From an uncultured Alphaproteobacteria bacterium (GTDB lineage Bacteria > Pseudomonadota > Alphaproteobacteria > UBA828): 33,503 bases of DNA. Made by a program: the position numbers and the translations under genes. The stretch spans positions 1 to 33,503 of the forward strand of contig CAJXFT010000015.1 of assembly GCA_913053235.1 (NCBI GenBank), in the 5' to 3' direction. Numbering within the stretch: the stretch's first letter is position 1; each line of letters starts with the position of its first letter. Below the pieces are notes generated by a model that saw nothing but the letters and a program-made list of their open reading frames with translations, had not been told where the DNA came from and searched no databases. This document shows positions 18,252-26,155 of the stretch, in pieces.

Positions 18252-19767
18252 TTTCGTCGATGTCCTGCTTTATGCCGCGCACGACGCGGATATCGAGGCC
18301 GCGAATTTTCTTGCGCAGCGTGTTGCGGTTCAAGCCGAGCAGCTTTGCCGCTTTCAATTGATTTCCGCCGGTCGCCGCCAGAGTGACGCTGAGCAGCGGA
18401 CGTTCGATTTCGCGCAGCACGCGATCATACAAACCGTCGGGTGGCAAAGCGCCCTCATGGGCGGCGAAATATTCGCCTAAATGGCGCTCGACGGCGAGGC
18501 CGAGGCTATCGTCTCCGGGCGCCGCCTCGGCTGCCTCGGCCGCCTGGGGCGCAGCCTCGCCCGCCGGCGCAGGCTTGCGTTCCGTCAATTCGTTCTCGAT
18601 GACGTCCGGCTCAATTATTTCCTCGGCATGCAAGACCGCCACTCGGTGCGCCAAATTTTCCAGCTCACGAACATTGCCCGGCCAGTCGTGCAATCTCAGG
18701 CGCCGCATGGCGGCCGGCGAAACGCTTTTTGCGGGCAGCCCCTCATTCATCGCCTGGACCAGGAAATGGCGCATCAGGGGCGCGATATCTTCCTTGCGCT
18801 CGCGCAGCGGCGGCAGGCGTATCGGCACCACGTTCAAGCGGAAAAACAAGTCCTCGCGAAACTGCCCCTCGGCAACCAGCGCACGCAAATTTTGGTGCGT
18901 CGCGGCGATGATCCGCACATCGCTATGCCTGGGCCTGCTGCCGCCGACGGAAATAAACTCGCCTTCCTGAAGCACCCGCAACAGCCGGGTTTGCGCCTCG
19001 ACGGGCATGTCGCCAACTTCGTCGAGGAACAATGTTCCGCCGTCGGCCTGCTCAAAACGCCCCTCCTTGCGCGCCACCGCCCCGGTGAACGCGCCTTTTT
19101 CATGGCCGAAGAGCTCGCTCTCGATCAGCTCACGCGGAATCGCCGCCATGTTGATGGCGATGAAAGGCGCGGCGCGGCGCTTGCCATATTGGTGCAGGGC
19201 GCGCGCGATCAATTCCTTTCCGGTGCCGGATTCGCCCTCGATCATGACCGTCAAATCGGTGCTCATCAGGCGCGCCAGGGTGCGATAGATTTCCTGCATC
19301 GCCGGCGACCGGCCGATCAGCGGCAATCGTTCGTCGAATTCGCCGTCATCCACCTCGGCGGCGGATTCGATATCCTTACCGGCGCTCCCGGCGAGGCCAC
19401 GGCGCACCGCGCGGGCGACCTCGTTGAGATCAAACGGCTTGGGCAAATACTCGAAGGCGCCGCGCTCGGTAGCGCGCACCGCCGTTTGCAAGCTGTTGCG
19501 CGCGCTCATGACGATCACCGGCATGTCCGGGCGCGTCTCTCTGATGCGCGGCAGAATATCCAGCGCATCTCCATCCGGGAACATGACGTCGGTAATCAGC
19601 AGATCCCCGGCGCCCTGCTCCACCCAATTCCATAATGTCGCGACATTGCCCGTCACCTGCACCTGATGGCCGAGGCGCGCCATCGCCTGGTGCAGGACCG
19701 TGCGTATGGAACGGTCATCGTCGGCGACCAGGATGGTGGCGCTTGGCCCGTCCCCGGCGGGGCTCAT
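18244..19767 (-). CDS. ntrC: Nitrogen regulator NtrC (NR-I), sigma-54 activator
   Basis: It activates sigma-54 promoters for glutamine synthetase, ammonium uptake and alternative nitrogen sources when phosphorylated by NtrB. The receiver carries Asp60 ([11 protein letters not shown]) and KPF. The AAA+ domain has Walker A GESGTGKE at 178-185, the sigma-54 loop GAFTGA at 225-230 and Walker [14 protein letters not shown]. An Ala/Pro/Glu-rich linker near 420 leads to the Fis-type helix-turn-helix ([22 protein letters not shown]). The intact GAFTGA contrasts with NtrX next door. At 507 residues it is slightly long owing to the linker. Its ATG overlaps the ntrB stop as ATGA. Confidence 0.97.
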   Translation of the reverse strand: MSPAGDGPSATILVADDDRSIRTVLHQAMARLGHQVQVTGNVATLWNWVEQGAGDLLITDVMFPDGDALDILPRIRETRPDMPVIVMSARNSLQTAVRATERGAFEYLPKPFDLNEVARAVRRGLAGSAGKDIESAAEVDDGEFDERLPLIGRSPAMQEIYRTLARLMSTDLTVMIEGESGTGKELIARALHQYGKRRAAPFIAINMAAIPRELIESELFGHEKGAFTGAVARKEGRFEQADGGTLFLDEVGDMPVEAQTRLLRVLQEGEFISVGGSRPRHSDVRIIAATHQNLRALVAEGQFREDLFFRLNVVPIRLPPLRERKEDIAPLMRHFLVQAMNEGLPAKSVSPAAMRRLRLHDWPGNVRELENLAHRVAVLHAEEIIEPDVIENELTERKPAPAGEAAPQAAEAAEAAPGDDSLGLAVERHLGEYFAAHEGALPPDGLYDRVLREIERPLLSVTLAATGGNQLKAAKLLGLNRNTLRKKIRGLDIRVVRGIKQDIDEIG

Positions 19768-20906
19768 GGCGCCGCGCTCCCCTGCTCGGCGGCCGGCAGA
19801 AGGACGCGGAATACGGTGTTGGCGCTCTCGCTCTCGACATCCACCACGCCGCCATGATCGGCGACGATCTTGGCGACCAGCGCCAGGCCAAGGCCGGTGC
19901 CGCCCGATTTGCCGGTCACGAAGGGCTCGAACATGCGCTCGCGCAATTCCCCGGCAATGCCGGCGCCGTTGTCCTCGACCCGGATGGCGATGGGCAAATG
20001 GACGCGCCGGCGTCCGGCCCCGCCGCTGCGAAGCCCATGTTCGACGCGAAGCCCATGTTCGTAGCGCGTACTGACGGCGATGACGCCGCCGTTCACTGGC
20101 AGTGCCTCGGCGGCGTTCTTGAACAGATTGAGGAAGGCTTGAATCAATTCGTCGCGGTTGCCGTCCACCAGCGGCAGCGAGGGATCGTATTCCGTCTTGA
20201 TCTCGGCGTCGCTGGCGAAGCCTGATTTCGCCACCAGTTGCACATGATCGAGCAACTCATGCACGTTAAGCGGCGCGCTGGCTTCGGCCACGGATTCATC
20301 GCCGAAGAATTCCATACGGTCGATCAGCGCCGCGATGCGGTCGCTCTCGTCGCGGATCATCCGCGCCAGCGCTTTGTCGGCTTCGCCGGCGCCGCTTTCG
20401 AGAAGTTGTGCGGCGCCGCGGATACCGGACAGCGGATTTCGCACCTCATGCGCCAATTTGGCCGCCATGGCGGCGTTGGAGCGGCCCGAATCGCGCTGCT
20501 GCAAGTGGCGGCCCAACTGCTCGGCGACCGTGCGGACGGCGAATGTAAGAACGACCAGATTCGGCTCATGTTCGAGCGGCGCGGCACCGACATCGACCAC
20601 GCAAGCCGCCCCGGCGCGCGGCAAATCCAGCTCCACGCCATACTCGAACATGGTCTGCCCGTTATGGCGCACCTGTTCGACGATGGCGACGACGCCGCCG
20701 CAGGGCGCCACGATGCGCGCCAGGCCGAGCTTCGCCAGCATCTGGGCGCCGGTGCCGAACAATTCTTCCGCCGCCGGATTGGCATGGCGAATCGCGCCGC
20801 CGCCGGCGATCAGCAACACCGCCAGTGGCAGTGCGTCGAGAATGGCCGAGCCGCGCGACATGGCGGCTTCGCCAAGCGCTGTCTCGTTCAGCAATGCGGT
20901 ACTCAT
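19764..20906 (-). CDS. ntrB: Nitrogen sensor kinase/phosphatase NtrB (NR-II)
   Basis: This is a soluble kinase that phosphorylates or dephosphorylates NtrC under control of the PII protein. An N-terminal PAS domain ([30 protein letters not shown]) is followed by the H-box [21 protein letters not shown] with His153. The ATPase lobe has [30 protein letters not shown] and [13 protein letters not shown]. No membrane segments are seen. Residues before the N2 box contain a small tandem duplication ([12 protein letters not shown]). The start overlaps the dusB stop as ATGA; a second Met at 16 ([13 protein letters not shown]) is a possible alternative. Length 380 is usual. Confidence 0.96.
   Translation of the reverse strand: MSTALLNETALGEAAMSRGSAILDALPLAVLLIAGGGAIRHANPAAEELFGTGAQMLAKLGLARIVAPCGGVVAIVEQVRHNGQTMFEYGVELDLPRAGAACVVDVGAAPLEHEPNLVVLTFAVRTVAEQLGRHLQQRDSGRSNAAMAAKLAHEVRNPLSGIRGAAQLLESGAGEADKALARMIRDESDRIAALIDRMEFFGDESVAEASAPLNVHELLDHVQLVAKSGFASDAEIKTEYDPSLPLVDGNRDELIQAFLNLFKNAAEALPVNGGVIAVSTRYEHGLRVEHGLRSGGAGRRRVHLPIAIRVEDNGAGIAGELRERMFEPFVTGKSGGTGLGLALVAKIVADHGGVVDVESESANTVFRVLLPAAEQGSAAP
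20028..20061 (-). repeat. In-frame 18-bp tandem duplication inside ntrB
   Basis: GCGAAGCCCATGTTCG occurs at 20028-20043 and again at 20046-20061, a period of 18 bases. It adds six residues (EHGLRV then EHGLRS) between the N box and the G1 box of the NtrB ATPase lobe. The copies are identical, suggesting a recent duplication in a loop that tolerates length change. Confidence 0.8.
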
Positions 20907-21901
20907 GCCGCCACCAATTCCGCTTGTGGCATATAGAACTGCTTTATCTCGCGCATAACGCGCGATGCATCATCCATGCGAACGACGCGGGCGCGGAACT
21001 CGGCGGCGCCGGGCAAGTCCTTGCAATACCAGGCGATATGCTTGCGCGCCACGCGAAGCCCGACGGCGCCGCCATAATGCGACAGCAGCGCCTGGTAGTG
21101 GCACAACATTACCGCACATTGCACCTCGATCGGCGGCGCCGGAATTTTCCGCCCAAAGCGCAGGTAATGCGCCACCTGGGCGAGAAACCAGGGTCTGCCA
21201 TAGGCGCCGCGCCCGATCATCACGCCGTCGGCGCCGGAACGGTCGAGCAAGGCCAGCGCATCTTCTTCACGCGTGATATCGCCGTTGCCGACGACCGGAA
21301 TCCGCACCGCCGCCTTGACCTCGGCGATGAAATCCCAATCGGCCCGGCCATTATAGAGTTGGCAGCGCGTGCGGCCGTGCACCGTGACCATGCGGATGCC
21401 GCAATCCTCGGCGATTTTCGCCAAACGCGGGGCATTGCGATTGTTATCGTCCCAGCCGGTGCGCATTTTGAGGGTTACCGGGATGTCCACCGCCGCCGCC
21501 ACGGCTTGCAGAATTCGCCCGGCATGGACCTCGTCGCGCATGAGGGCGGAGCCGGCCTGGCCGTTCACCACCTTTTTGGCCGGGCAGCCCATGTTTATGT
21601 CGATCACCGCGACGCCCTCTTGCTCATTGATTTTCGCCGCCTCGGCCATGATTTCGCCGTCGCACCCCGCCAGTTGCACGGCGATCGGCTGTTCATCGGC
21701 GGAGCGCGTGAGCAATTCCCGGCTGCGCCGTGAATCATGCAGCATTTCGCGGCTGGCGATCATTTCCGAAATCACCAGCCCGGCACCGAATTCCTTGACC
21801 AGGCGCCGAAACGGCATGTCGGTGACGCCCGACATGGGCGCCAACAAGACCGGATCATCGATGCTGAGCGGTCCTATTTGAAGCGGTTTCAGTGTGGTCA
21901 T
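20903..21901 (-). CDS. dusB: tRNA-dihydrouridine synthase DusB (NifR3)
   Basis: This is a flavin enzyme that reduces specific uridines in tRNA to dihydrouridine. The FMN-binding TIM barrel begins LLAPMSGVTDMPFRRL; the catalytic Cys106 lies in DINMGCPAKKVVNG; VTVHGRTR and GNGDITREEDAL near the phosphate site are conserved. At 332 residues it is full length. dusB heading ntrBC is the classical nifR3-ntrB-ntrC arrangement of alphaproteobacteria. The gene ends in an ATGA overlap with ntrB. Its upstream region holds a TATAAT box and a weak NtrC-like dyad, so it is the probable first gene of the ntr operon. Confidence 0.96.
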   Translation of the reverse strand: MTTLKPLQIGPLSIDDPVLLAPMSGVTDMPFRRLVKEFGAGLVISEMIASREMLHDSRRSRELLTRSADEQPIAVQLAGCDGEIMAEAAKINEQEGVAVIDINMGCPAKKVVNGQAGSALMRDEVHAGRILQAVAAAVDIPVTLKMRTGWDDNNRNAPRLAKIAEDCGIRMVTVHGRTRCQLYNGRADWDFIAEVKAAVRIPVVGNGDITREEDALALLDRSGADGVMIGRGAYGRPWFLAQVAHYLRFGRKIPAPPIEVQCAVMLCHYQALLSHYGGAVGLRVARKHIAWYCKDLPGAAEFRARVVRMDDASRVMREIKQFYMPQAELVAA

Positions 21902-22002
21902 TATTTAAACATAACCCAAAATGCACAAAAGATGGGCAATATGTTACGCCGTATCGGATTCACATTTTACTTATTATATTCCCGATAGTTATATTCAATT
22001 AT
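21902..22002 (-). promoter_or_regulatory. AT-rich promoter region of the dusB-ntrBC-ntrYX operon
   Basis: On the minus strand a perfect TATAAT (21973-21978) lies about 72 bases upstream of the dusB ATG. TTGAAT (21993-21998) is 14 bases before it, shorter than ideal, so the -35 is uncertain and an activator may be involved. At 21922-21938 TGCACAAAAGATGGGCA partly resembles the NtrC dyad TGCACYA-N3-TRGTGCA, mostly in its left arm. The block is much richer in A and T than its surroundings. Confidence 0.5.
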
Positions 22003-22362
22003 TCATTCACTTTCTCCGCCTTTCTGGCCATAAAAAACGACCCACACATAGAAATCATCGGTGAAATCGACGAAGCGATGTTCGAGACCGGCCGGCACAA
22101 ACATCACATCGCCGGGAGCAAACTCCTGTTGCTCATCGCCGCAGATGAATTGGCCCTCGCCGCCCATCACGACATAGATCTCATCCTGTAGATGAGGCTG
22201 CTGCGGGTCTGTTCCGCGCGGCGCATAGAGGCCGACACGCATGGTGCCGTTGTTCATCACCACTTCGAACGGCTTGCCGTCCGGGCCGCGCTTTTCCTCG
22301 AGCCGCCGCGTCGCTTCAGCCAAAGTGATCCGCCAGTTTTCCGGCGCCTTTTTGCCAGACAT
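22003..22362 (-). CDS. Small single-domain cupin protein
   Basis: This 119-residue protein is a single conserved cupin barrel. Cupin motif 1 is PHLQDEIYVVMGGEGQFI (His57, Gln59, Glu61 as likely metal ligands or substitutes), and motif 2 is PGDVMFVPAGLEHRF with His95. A GAGGAA ribosome-binding site supports the ATG. It is transcribed toward dusB, and divergently from ispDF. Single cupins of this kind bind a metal and serve as dioxygenases, isomerases or small-molecule sensors; the sequence gives no basis to choose. It may be co-transcribed into dusB, but the AT-rich promoter region in between suggests separate control. Confidence 0.82.
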   Translation of the reverse strand: MSGKKAPENWRITLAEATRRLEEKRGPDGKPFEVVMNNGTMRVGLYAPRGTDPQQPHLQDEIYVVMGGEGQFICGDEQQEFAPGDVMFVPAGLEHRFVDFTDDFYVWVVFYGQKGGESE

Positions 22363-22465
22363 CGACAGTTCCTCTCATCGATCGGGTTGCGTTGCGCCAA
22401 GAGTGGCGAATCGCCGGTCAAAACGATAGGCTTGATTTCCGTTTTGTTTTGCCGAATGAGGGGTC

Positions 22466-23725
22466 ATGCCGCGCAACGTCGCGCTCATCGTCGCCGCGGG
22501 CCGCGGCCACCGCGTCGGCGGGCCGCTGCCGAAGCAATATCGCGAGCTTGCCGGCGCTCCGGTTCTCTACCACACCGCCGCGGCATTCGCCGCCCATCCG
22601 GCGATCGATGCCGTCCGTGCCGTCATTCACCCCGACGACGATGCGCTCTATCGAGAGGCGTTGTCAGGGCTCGATGCCGCCATGAGCGAAAAGCTTCTGG
22701 CACCGGTGATGGGCGGCGAAACGCGGCAGGATTCGGTGCGCCTCGGCCTGGAGAGTCTGGCCGCGGACGACGCTGTGGACGCGGTGTTGATCCATGACGG
22801 CGCCAGGCCGTTGATCCACGGCGCCATCATCACCCGCACCATCGATGCGCTTGGCGAGCATGTCGGCGCCATCGCGGCGGTACCGCTGAGCGACAGTCTC
22901 AAGCGCGCCAATGCGGTCGATGATGCTGTGGATGACAGTGTGATCGATGAGGATATCGCGCGCGCCGGTTTGTGGCGCGCACAAACGCCGCAAACCTTCC
23001 GCTTCGAGGAAATTCTCGCGGCGCATCGCGCGGCGCGCGGCCACAGCGCCACCGACGATGCGGCGGTGGCGGAGCGGTACGGTTTGCGCATTGCCTTGGT
23101 GGCCTGCGATGACGACAATATCAAGATCACCACGGAGTCCGACATGGCGCGCGCCGAGCAAATCCTGCGCAACGGATCGCCGGCGGCCAGCGTCGGCGCC
23201 GGCGTTTGGCGCGTCAAAGTCGGCATGGGATACGATGTTCACCGCTTTGCCGAGGATGGCGACCATCTCATGCTGTGCGGCGTGCCCGTGCCGTTCGAGC
23301 GCGCGGTGCGCAGCCATTCGGACGGCGATGTGGCGCTTCATGCCGTGGTCGATGCCATTCTCGGCGCCCTGGGAGAAGGCGATATCGGCGTTCACTTTCC
23401 GCCGGATGAGGAAAAATGGCGTGACGCCAAATCGGATATTTTCATCGCCCACGCCATGAGCCTGTTGGCGGCGCGGGGCGGCATGCTCGACCATGTCGAT
23501 GTCACCCTGATTTGCGAGCGGCCAAAATTGAAGCACCACCGGGCCGAGATGAAGAGCCGTTTGGCGGCGCTGCTCGGCGTCGCGCAATCCTCCGTCAGCC
23601 TCAAGGCGACGACCACCGAAAAGCTCGGCTTCACCGGGCGGGCGGAAGGCATCGCCGCCCAGGCCGTGGCCACGCTTCGCCTGCCGACGGCGGCAATTCA
23701 CGAAACTCAAGATGTCCCAGACTGA
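22466..23725 (+). CDS. ispDF: Bifunctional IspD/IspF isoprenoid enzyme
   Basis: It catalyses two steps of the MEP isoprenoid route. The N-terminal part (1 to about 235) is 2-C-methyl-D-erythritol 4-phosphate cytidylyltransferase, with LIVAAGRGHRVGGPLPKQY, the HDGARPL segment and TDDAAVAERYG. The C-terminal part (from about 250) is 2-C-methyl-D-erythritol 2,4-cyclodiphosphate synthase, with MGYDVHRF metal ligands, SHSDGDVALHA, GDIGVHFPP and the TTTEKLGFTGRAEGIAA end. Fusion of the two is a hallmark of alpha- and epsilonproteobacteria. IspE activity must come from elsewhere. GAGGGG precedes the ATG. Its last 14 bases overlap pgpA. Confidence 0.97.
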   Translation: MPRNVALIVAAGRGHRVGGPLPKQYRELAGAPVLYHTAAAFAAHPAIDAVRAVIHPDDDALYREALSGLDAAMSEKLLAPVMGGETRQDSVRLGLESLAADDAVDAVLIHDGARPLIHGAIITRTIDALGEHVGAIAAVPLSDSLKRANAVDDAVDDSVIDEDIARAGLWRAQTPQTFRFEEILAAHRAARGHSATDDAAVAERYGLRIALVACDDDNIKITTESDMARAEQILRNGSPAASVGAGVWRVKVGMGYDVHRFAEDGDHLMLCGVPVPFERAVRSHSDGDVALHAVVDAILGALGEGDIGVHFPPDEEKWRDAKSDIFIAHAMSLLAARGGMLDHVDVTLICERPKLKHHRAEMKSRLAALLGVAQSSVSLKATTTEKLGFTGRAEGIAAQAVATLRLPTAAIHETQDVPD

Positions 23726-24200
23726 ACCGCACCGCCCGGCCTCATGGCATCCGGCCCATATCCTGGCGACCTGGTTCGGCGCCGGCCTGGTTCCGTTGGC
23801 GCCGGGAACCGCCGGCTCGCTCGCCGCTTTGCCCATCGCCTATGCGCTCAGCCACTATCTCGGAATCATCGGGCTCGGCGTTGCCATCGCCGTGGTTTTC
23901 GTCATCGGAATTTGGGCCGCGCAGCGCTACAGCGAGCGCACCGCAAGTCACGATGCCGGCCCGATCGTCATCGACGAGGTCGCCGGGCAATGGCTGGCGC
24001 TGCTGTTGGTGCCCGCCGATATCCTTCTCTACGCCATCGGCTTCGCGTTGTTCCGCCTCGCCGATATCGTCAAGCCGTGGCCGATCGGCTGGGCCGACAA
24101 GCGCATCAAGGGCGGCTTCGGCGTGATGTTAGACGATCTGTTGGCCGGCGCGCTTGCCGCCATCATCCTGTGGAACATCTGGATTTTGACGAAAATATGA
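23712..24200 (+). CDS. pgpA: Phosphatidylglycerophosphatase A
   Basis: This is a membrane enzyme that dephosphorylates phosphatidylglycerophosphate to phosphatidylglycerol. The family signatures ATWFGAGLVPLAPGTAGSLAA and IVIDEVAGQW are intact, and FRLADIVKPWPIGWAD supplies the third conserved block. Hydrophobic stretches near 38-75, 88-118 and the C-terminal end (LAGALAAIILWNIWILT) fit an inner-membrane protein. At 162 residues the length is normal. The ATG lies 14 bases inside the end of ispDF, and the stop overlaps the next start as ATGA, so all three genes are likely translated in a coupled fashion. Confidence 0.95.
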   Translation: MSQTEPHRPASWHPAHILATWFGAGLVPLAPGTAGSLAALPIAYALSHYLGIIGLGVAIAVVFVIGIWAAQRYSERTASHDAGPIVIDEVAGQWLALLLVPADILLYAIGFALFRLADIVKPWPIGWADKRIKGGFGVMLDDLLAGALAAIILWNIWILTKI

Positions 24201-24706
24201 CTCCCTCCCCTGCCCTCGCCGCGCGCGCCGAACGATTGTTGAGCGCCTGCCGCGACAATAAAATCAAGATCGCGACGGCGGAATCCTGTACCGGCGGATT
24301 GATCGCCGGCTGCCTGACGGCGGTGGCGGGATCGTCCGACGTTGTCGAGCGCGGCTTTGTCACCTATTCGAACGAGGCGAAGACGGAAATGCTCGGCGTG
24401 CCGGGCGAACTTATCCTGCGCGTCGGCGCGGTGAGCGAAGAAGTCAGCCGCGCCATGGCCGAGGGCGCGCTCGAACATTCGCGCGCCCAACTGGCGCTGG
24501 CGGTAACCGGCATTGCCGGCCCCGGCGGCGGGACGGAGGAAAAGCCGGTTGGCCTGGTTCATCTCTCCTGCGCCCGCCAAGGCGGCGCCACCCGCCACCT
24601 TCGCCGTATGTTTGAAGGCGACCGCGATGCGGTGCGCACGGCCGCGGTTGAAACGGCGCTCGATATGGCGCTGGAGGCCATCAAGGCGCAAACCGCCTAT
24701 GCCTGA
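24197..24706 (+). CDS. pncC: Nicotinamide-nucleotide amidase PncC (CinA C-terminal domain, stand-alone)
   Basis: It deamidates nicotinamide mononucleotide to nicotinate mononucleotide in NAD recycling; formerly annotated as competence/damage protein CinA. Family motifs AESCTGGLIAGCLT, VTYSNEAKTEMLGV and AVTGIAGPGGGTEEKPVG are intact, and the 169-residue length is that of the stand-alone amidase, without the N-terminal COG1058 domain. The true start is the ATG at 24197, overlapping the pgpA stop (ATGA). The track ORF beginning at 23744 is only the pgpA region read in another frame joined to this gene. Its stop lies 10 bases from the convergent ratA stop. Confidence 0.94.
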   Translation: MTPSPALAARAERLLSACRDNKIKIATAESCTGGLIAGCLTAVAGSSDVVERGFVTYSNEAKTEMLGVPGELILRVGAVSEEVSRAMAEGALEHSRAQLALAVTGIAGPGGGTEEKPVGLVHLSCARQGGATRHLRRMFEGDRDAVRTAAVETALDMALEAIKAQTAYA

Positions 24707-24716
24707 TCGCGGGTGA

Positions 24717-25193
24717 TTAGTCGGCCGGGACCGCCGGGTCCTGGCGTGGCTCGGCCGCGGCGGAGCCATAGATTTCACGCGCCCGGGTCTCGAACGCGCT
24801 GACCATGCGGTGGACGGCTTCGGTAAACAGCGCGCCCATAATTTTCTGCAGCAGCCGTGAGCGAAATTCAAAATCGACGGAAAAATCTATTTCACAGCCA
24901 TCGGCATGGGGCAAAAACCGCCAATTGTTGAACAGATAACGAAACGGTCCGTGGGTGTAGCGTACGTCGATTTCCTTGTTCACCCGGTCAAGCTCGACAT
25001 GCGAGCCGAAACGCTCGCGAAACATGCGGAACCCGATCAGCATATCGGCCTCCAGGCTATCGTTTTCCTGCTTGGTGACCCGCGTGCCCAGGCACCAGGG
25101 CAGAAATTGCGGATAGCTCTCGACATCCGCCACAATTTCGAACATTTGCTGCGGCGAATGGTTGAGGACGCGCTTTTCCTTATGCTTGGGCAT
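24717..25193 (-). CDS. Coq10/RatA-like START-domain (SRPBCC) protein
   Basis: This is a 158-residue hydrophobic-ligand-binding fold with the family N-terminus [51 protein letters not shown] and the C-terminal helix ([16 protein letters not shown]) complete the fold. Mitochondrial COQ10 binds coenzyme Q and supports respiration; E. coli RatA was reported to affect ribosome subunit joining. In alphaproteobacteria a ubiquinone-related role is the better guess. The ATG at 25191-25193 is favoured over the track start (25256) because it begins at the family N-terminus. It overlaps the end of lipA by 14 bases, a common pairing in this class. Confidence 0.88.
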   Translation of the reverse strand: MPKHKEKRVLNHSPQQMFEIVADVESYPQFLPWCLGTRVTKQENDSLEADMLIGFRMFRERFGSHVELDRVNKEIDVRYTHGPFRYLFNNWRFLPHADGCEIDFSVDFEFRSRLLQKIMGALFTEAVHRMVSAFETRAREIYGSAAAEPRQDPAVPAD

Positions 25194-26121
25194 GGCGCCG
25201 GGTGGCGAGCTGTTTGTCACGGTTGGCGCGCAACCGCGCAAAATCATCGCCGGCAAGATAGGACGAGCGCGTCAGCGGTGTCGCCGAGACCATGAGGAAG
25301 CCCTTGGCGTAGGCGAGGCGCTCATATTCCTCGAACTCATCCGGCGTGACGAAGCGCATCACCTCGTGATGGCGCCGGGTCGGCTGCAAATACTGGCCGA
25401 TGGTGATGAAGTCGACATCGGCCGAGCGCAGATCGTCCATCACCTGGAGAACTTCGCGGCGCTCCTCACCCAGGCCGACCATGATTCCCGATTTGGTGAA
25501 CATCGCCGGGTCCTGGCTCTTGACCCGGTCGAGCAGGCGCAGCGAATGAAAATAGCGCGCCCCCGGGCGGACTTCGGTATAGAGCCGGGGCACGGTTTCG
25601 AGATTGTGGTTGAAGACGTCCGGTTTCGCCGCGACGACGGCTTCGAGCGCGCCCTCCTTGTTGCGGAAATCGGGCGTCAGGACTTCGATGGTCGTCTCCG
25701 GCGTGGTTTCGCGCAGGCGCTCGATACAGCGCACGAACTGCGCCGCGCCGCCATCGTCGAGATCGTCGCGGTCGACCGAAGTGATCACCATATGCGTCAA
25801 GCCCAGGGTCGCCGCGGCGCGCGCCAGCTCTTCCGGCTCATTGGGATCGAGCTGATCGGGGCGCCCGGTGGCGACATTGCAAAAGGCGCAGGCGCGCGTG
25901 CATACCGAACCCAGAATCATCACGGTGGCATGGCCGTGCGCCCAGCATTCGCCGATATTGGGGCATGCCGCTTCCTCGCAGACGGTATTCAGCTTGTGGC
26001 CGCGCATCAGCTTCCGCGTCGAATGATATTCCCGCGAGCTCGGCGCCTTGACTCGCAGCCAGGGCGGCTTGGGCAGGCGCTTGGCCTGCTCTTTCATGGG
26101 TGTCACGGTCGCTTTCGCCAC
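25180..26121 (-). CDS. lipA: Lipoyl synthase
   Basis: This radical SAM enzyme inserts two sulfurs into octanoyl groups on E2 and H proteins. From the GTG start, the auxiliary cluster cysteines are Cys48, Cys53 and Cys59 ([14 protein letters not shown]) and the radical SAM cluster is Cys74, Cys78 and Cys81 (CTRACAFC). The conserved C-terminal serine motif is present ([12 protein letters not shown]). I prefer the GTG at 26119-26121 with GAGG upstream; a TTG at 26137-26139 would add six residues, and an ATG eight codons further in is also possible. It lies downstream of lpd in the pyruvate dehydrogenase run, so the cofactor is made beside the enzyme that uses it. Confidence 0.96.
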   Translation of the reverse strand: MAKATVTPMKEQAKRLPKPPWLRVKAPSSREYHSTRKLMRGHKLNTVCEEAACPNIGECWAHGHATVMILGSVCTRACAFCNVATGRPDQLDPNEPEELARAAATLGLTHMVITSVDRDDLDDGGAAQFVRCIERLRETTPETTIEVLTPDFRNKEGALEAVVAAKPDVFNHNLETVPRLYTEVRPGARYFHSLRLLDRVKSQDPAMFTKSGIMVGLGEERREVLQVMDDLRSADVDFITIGQYLQPTRRHHEVMRFVTPDEFEEYERLAYAKGFLMVSATPLTRSSYLAGDDFARLRANRDKQLATRRHAQA

Positions 26122-26155
26122 TACGCAATCGCCTCGCAAGAATGATTCTTATGTC

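Noticed and set aside
22405-22415. GGCGAATCGCC palindrome between the cupin gene and ispDF
   Set aside because: Only five base pairs per arm in GC-rich DNA; expected by chance and not tied to a recognisable promoter.
23744-24196. N-terminal 151-codon extension of the pncC ORF
   Set aside because: It overlaps all of pgpA in another frame; the ATGA junction at 24197 and the family length identify the true start.
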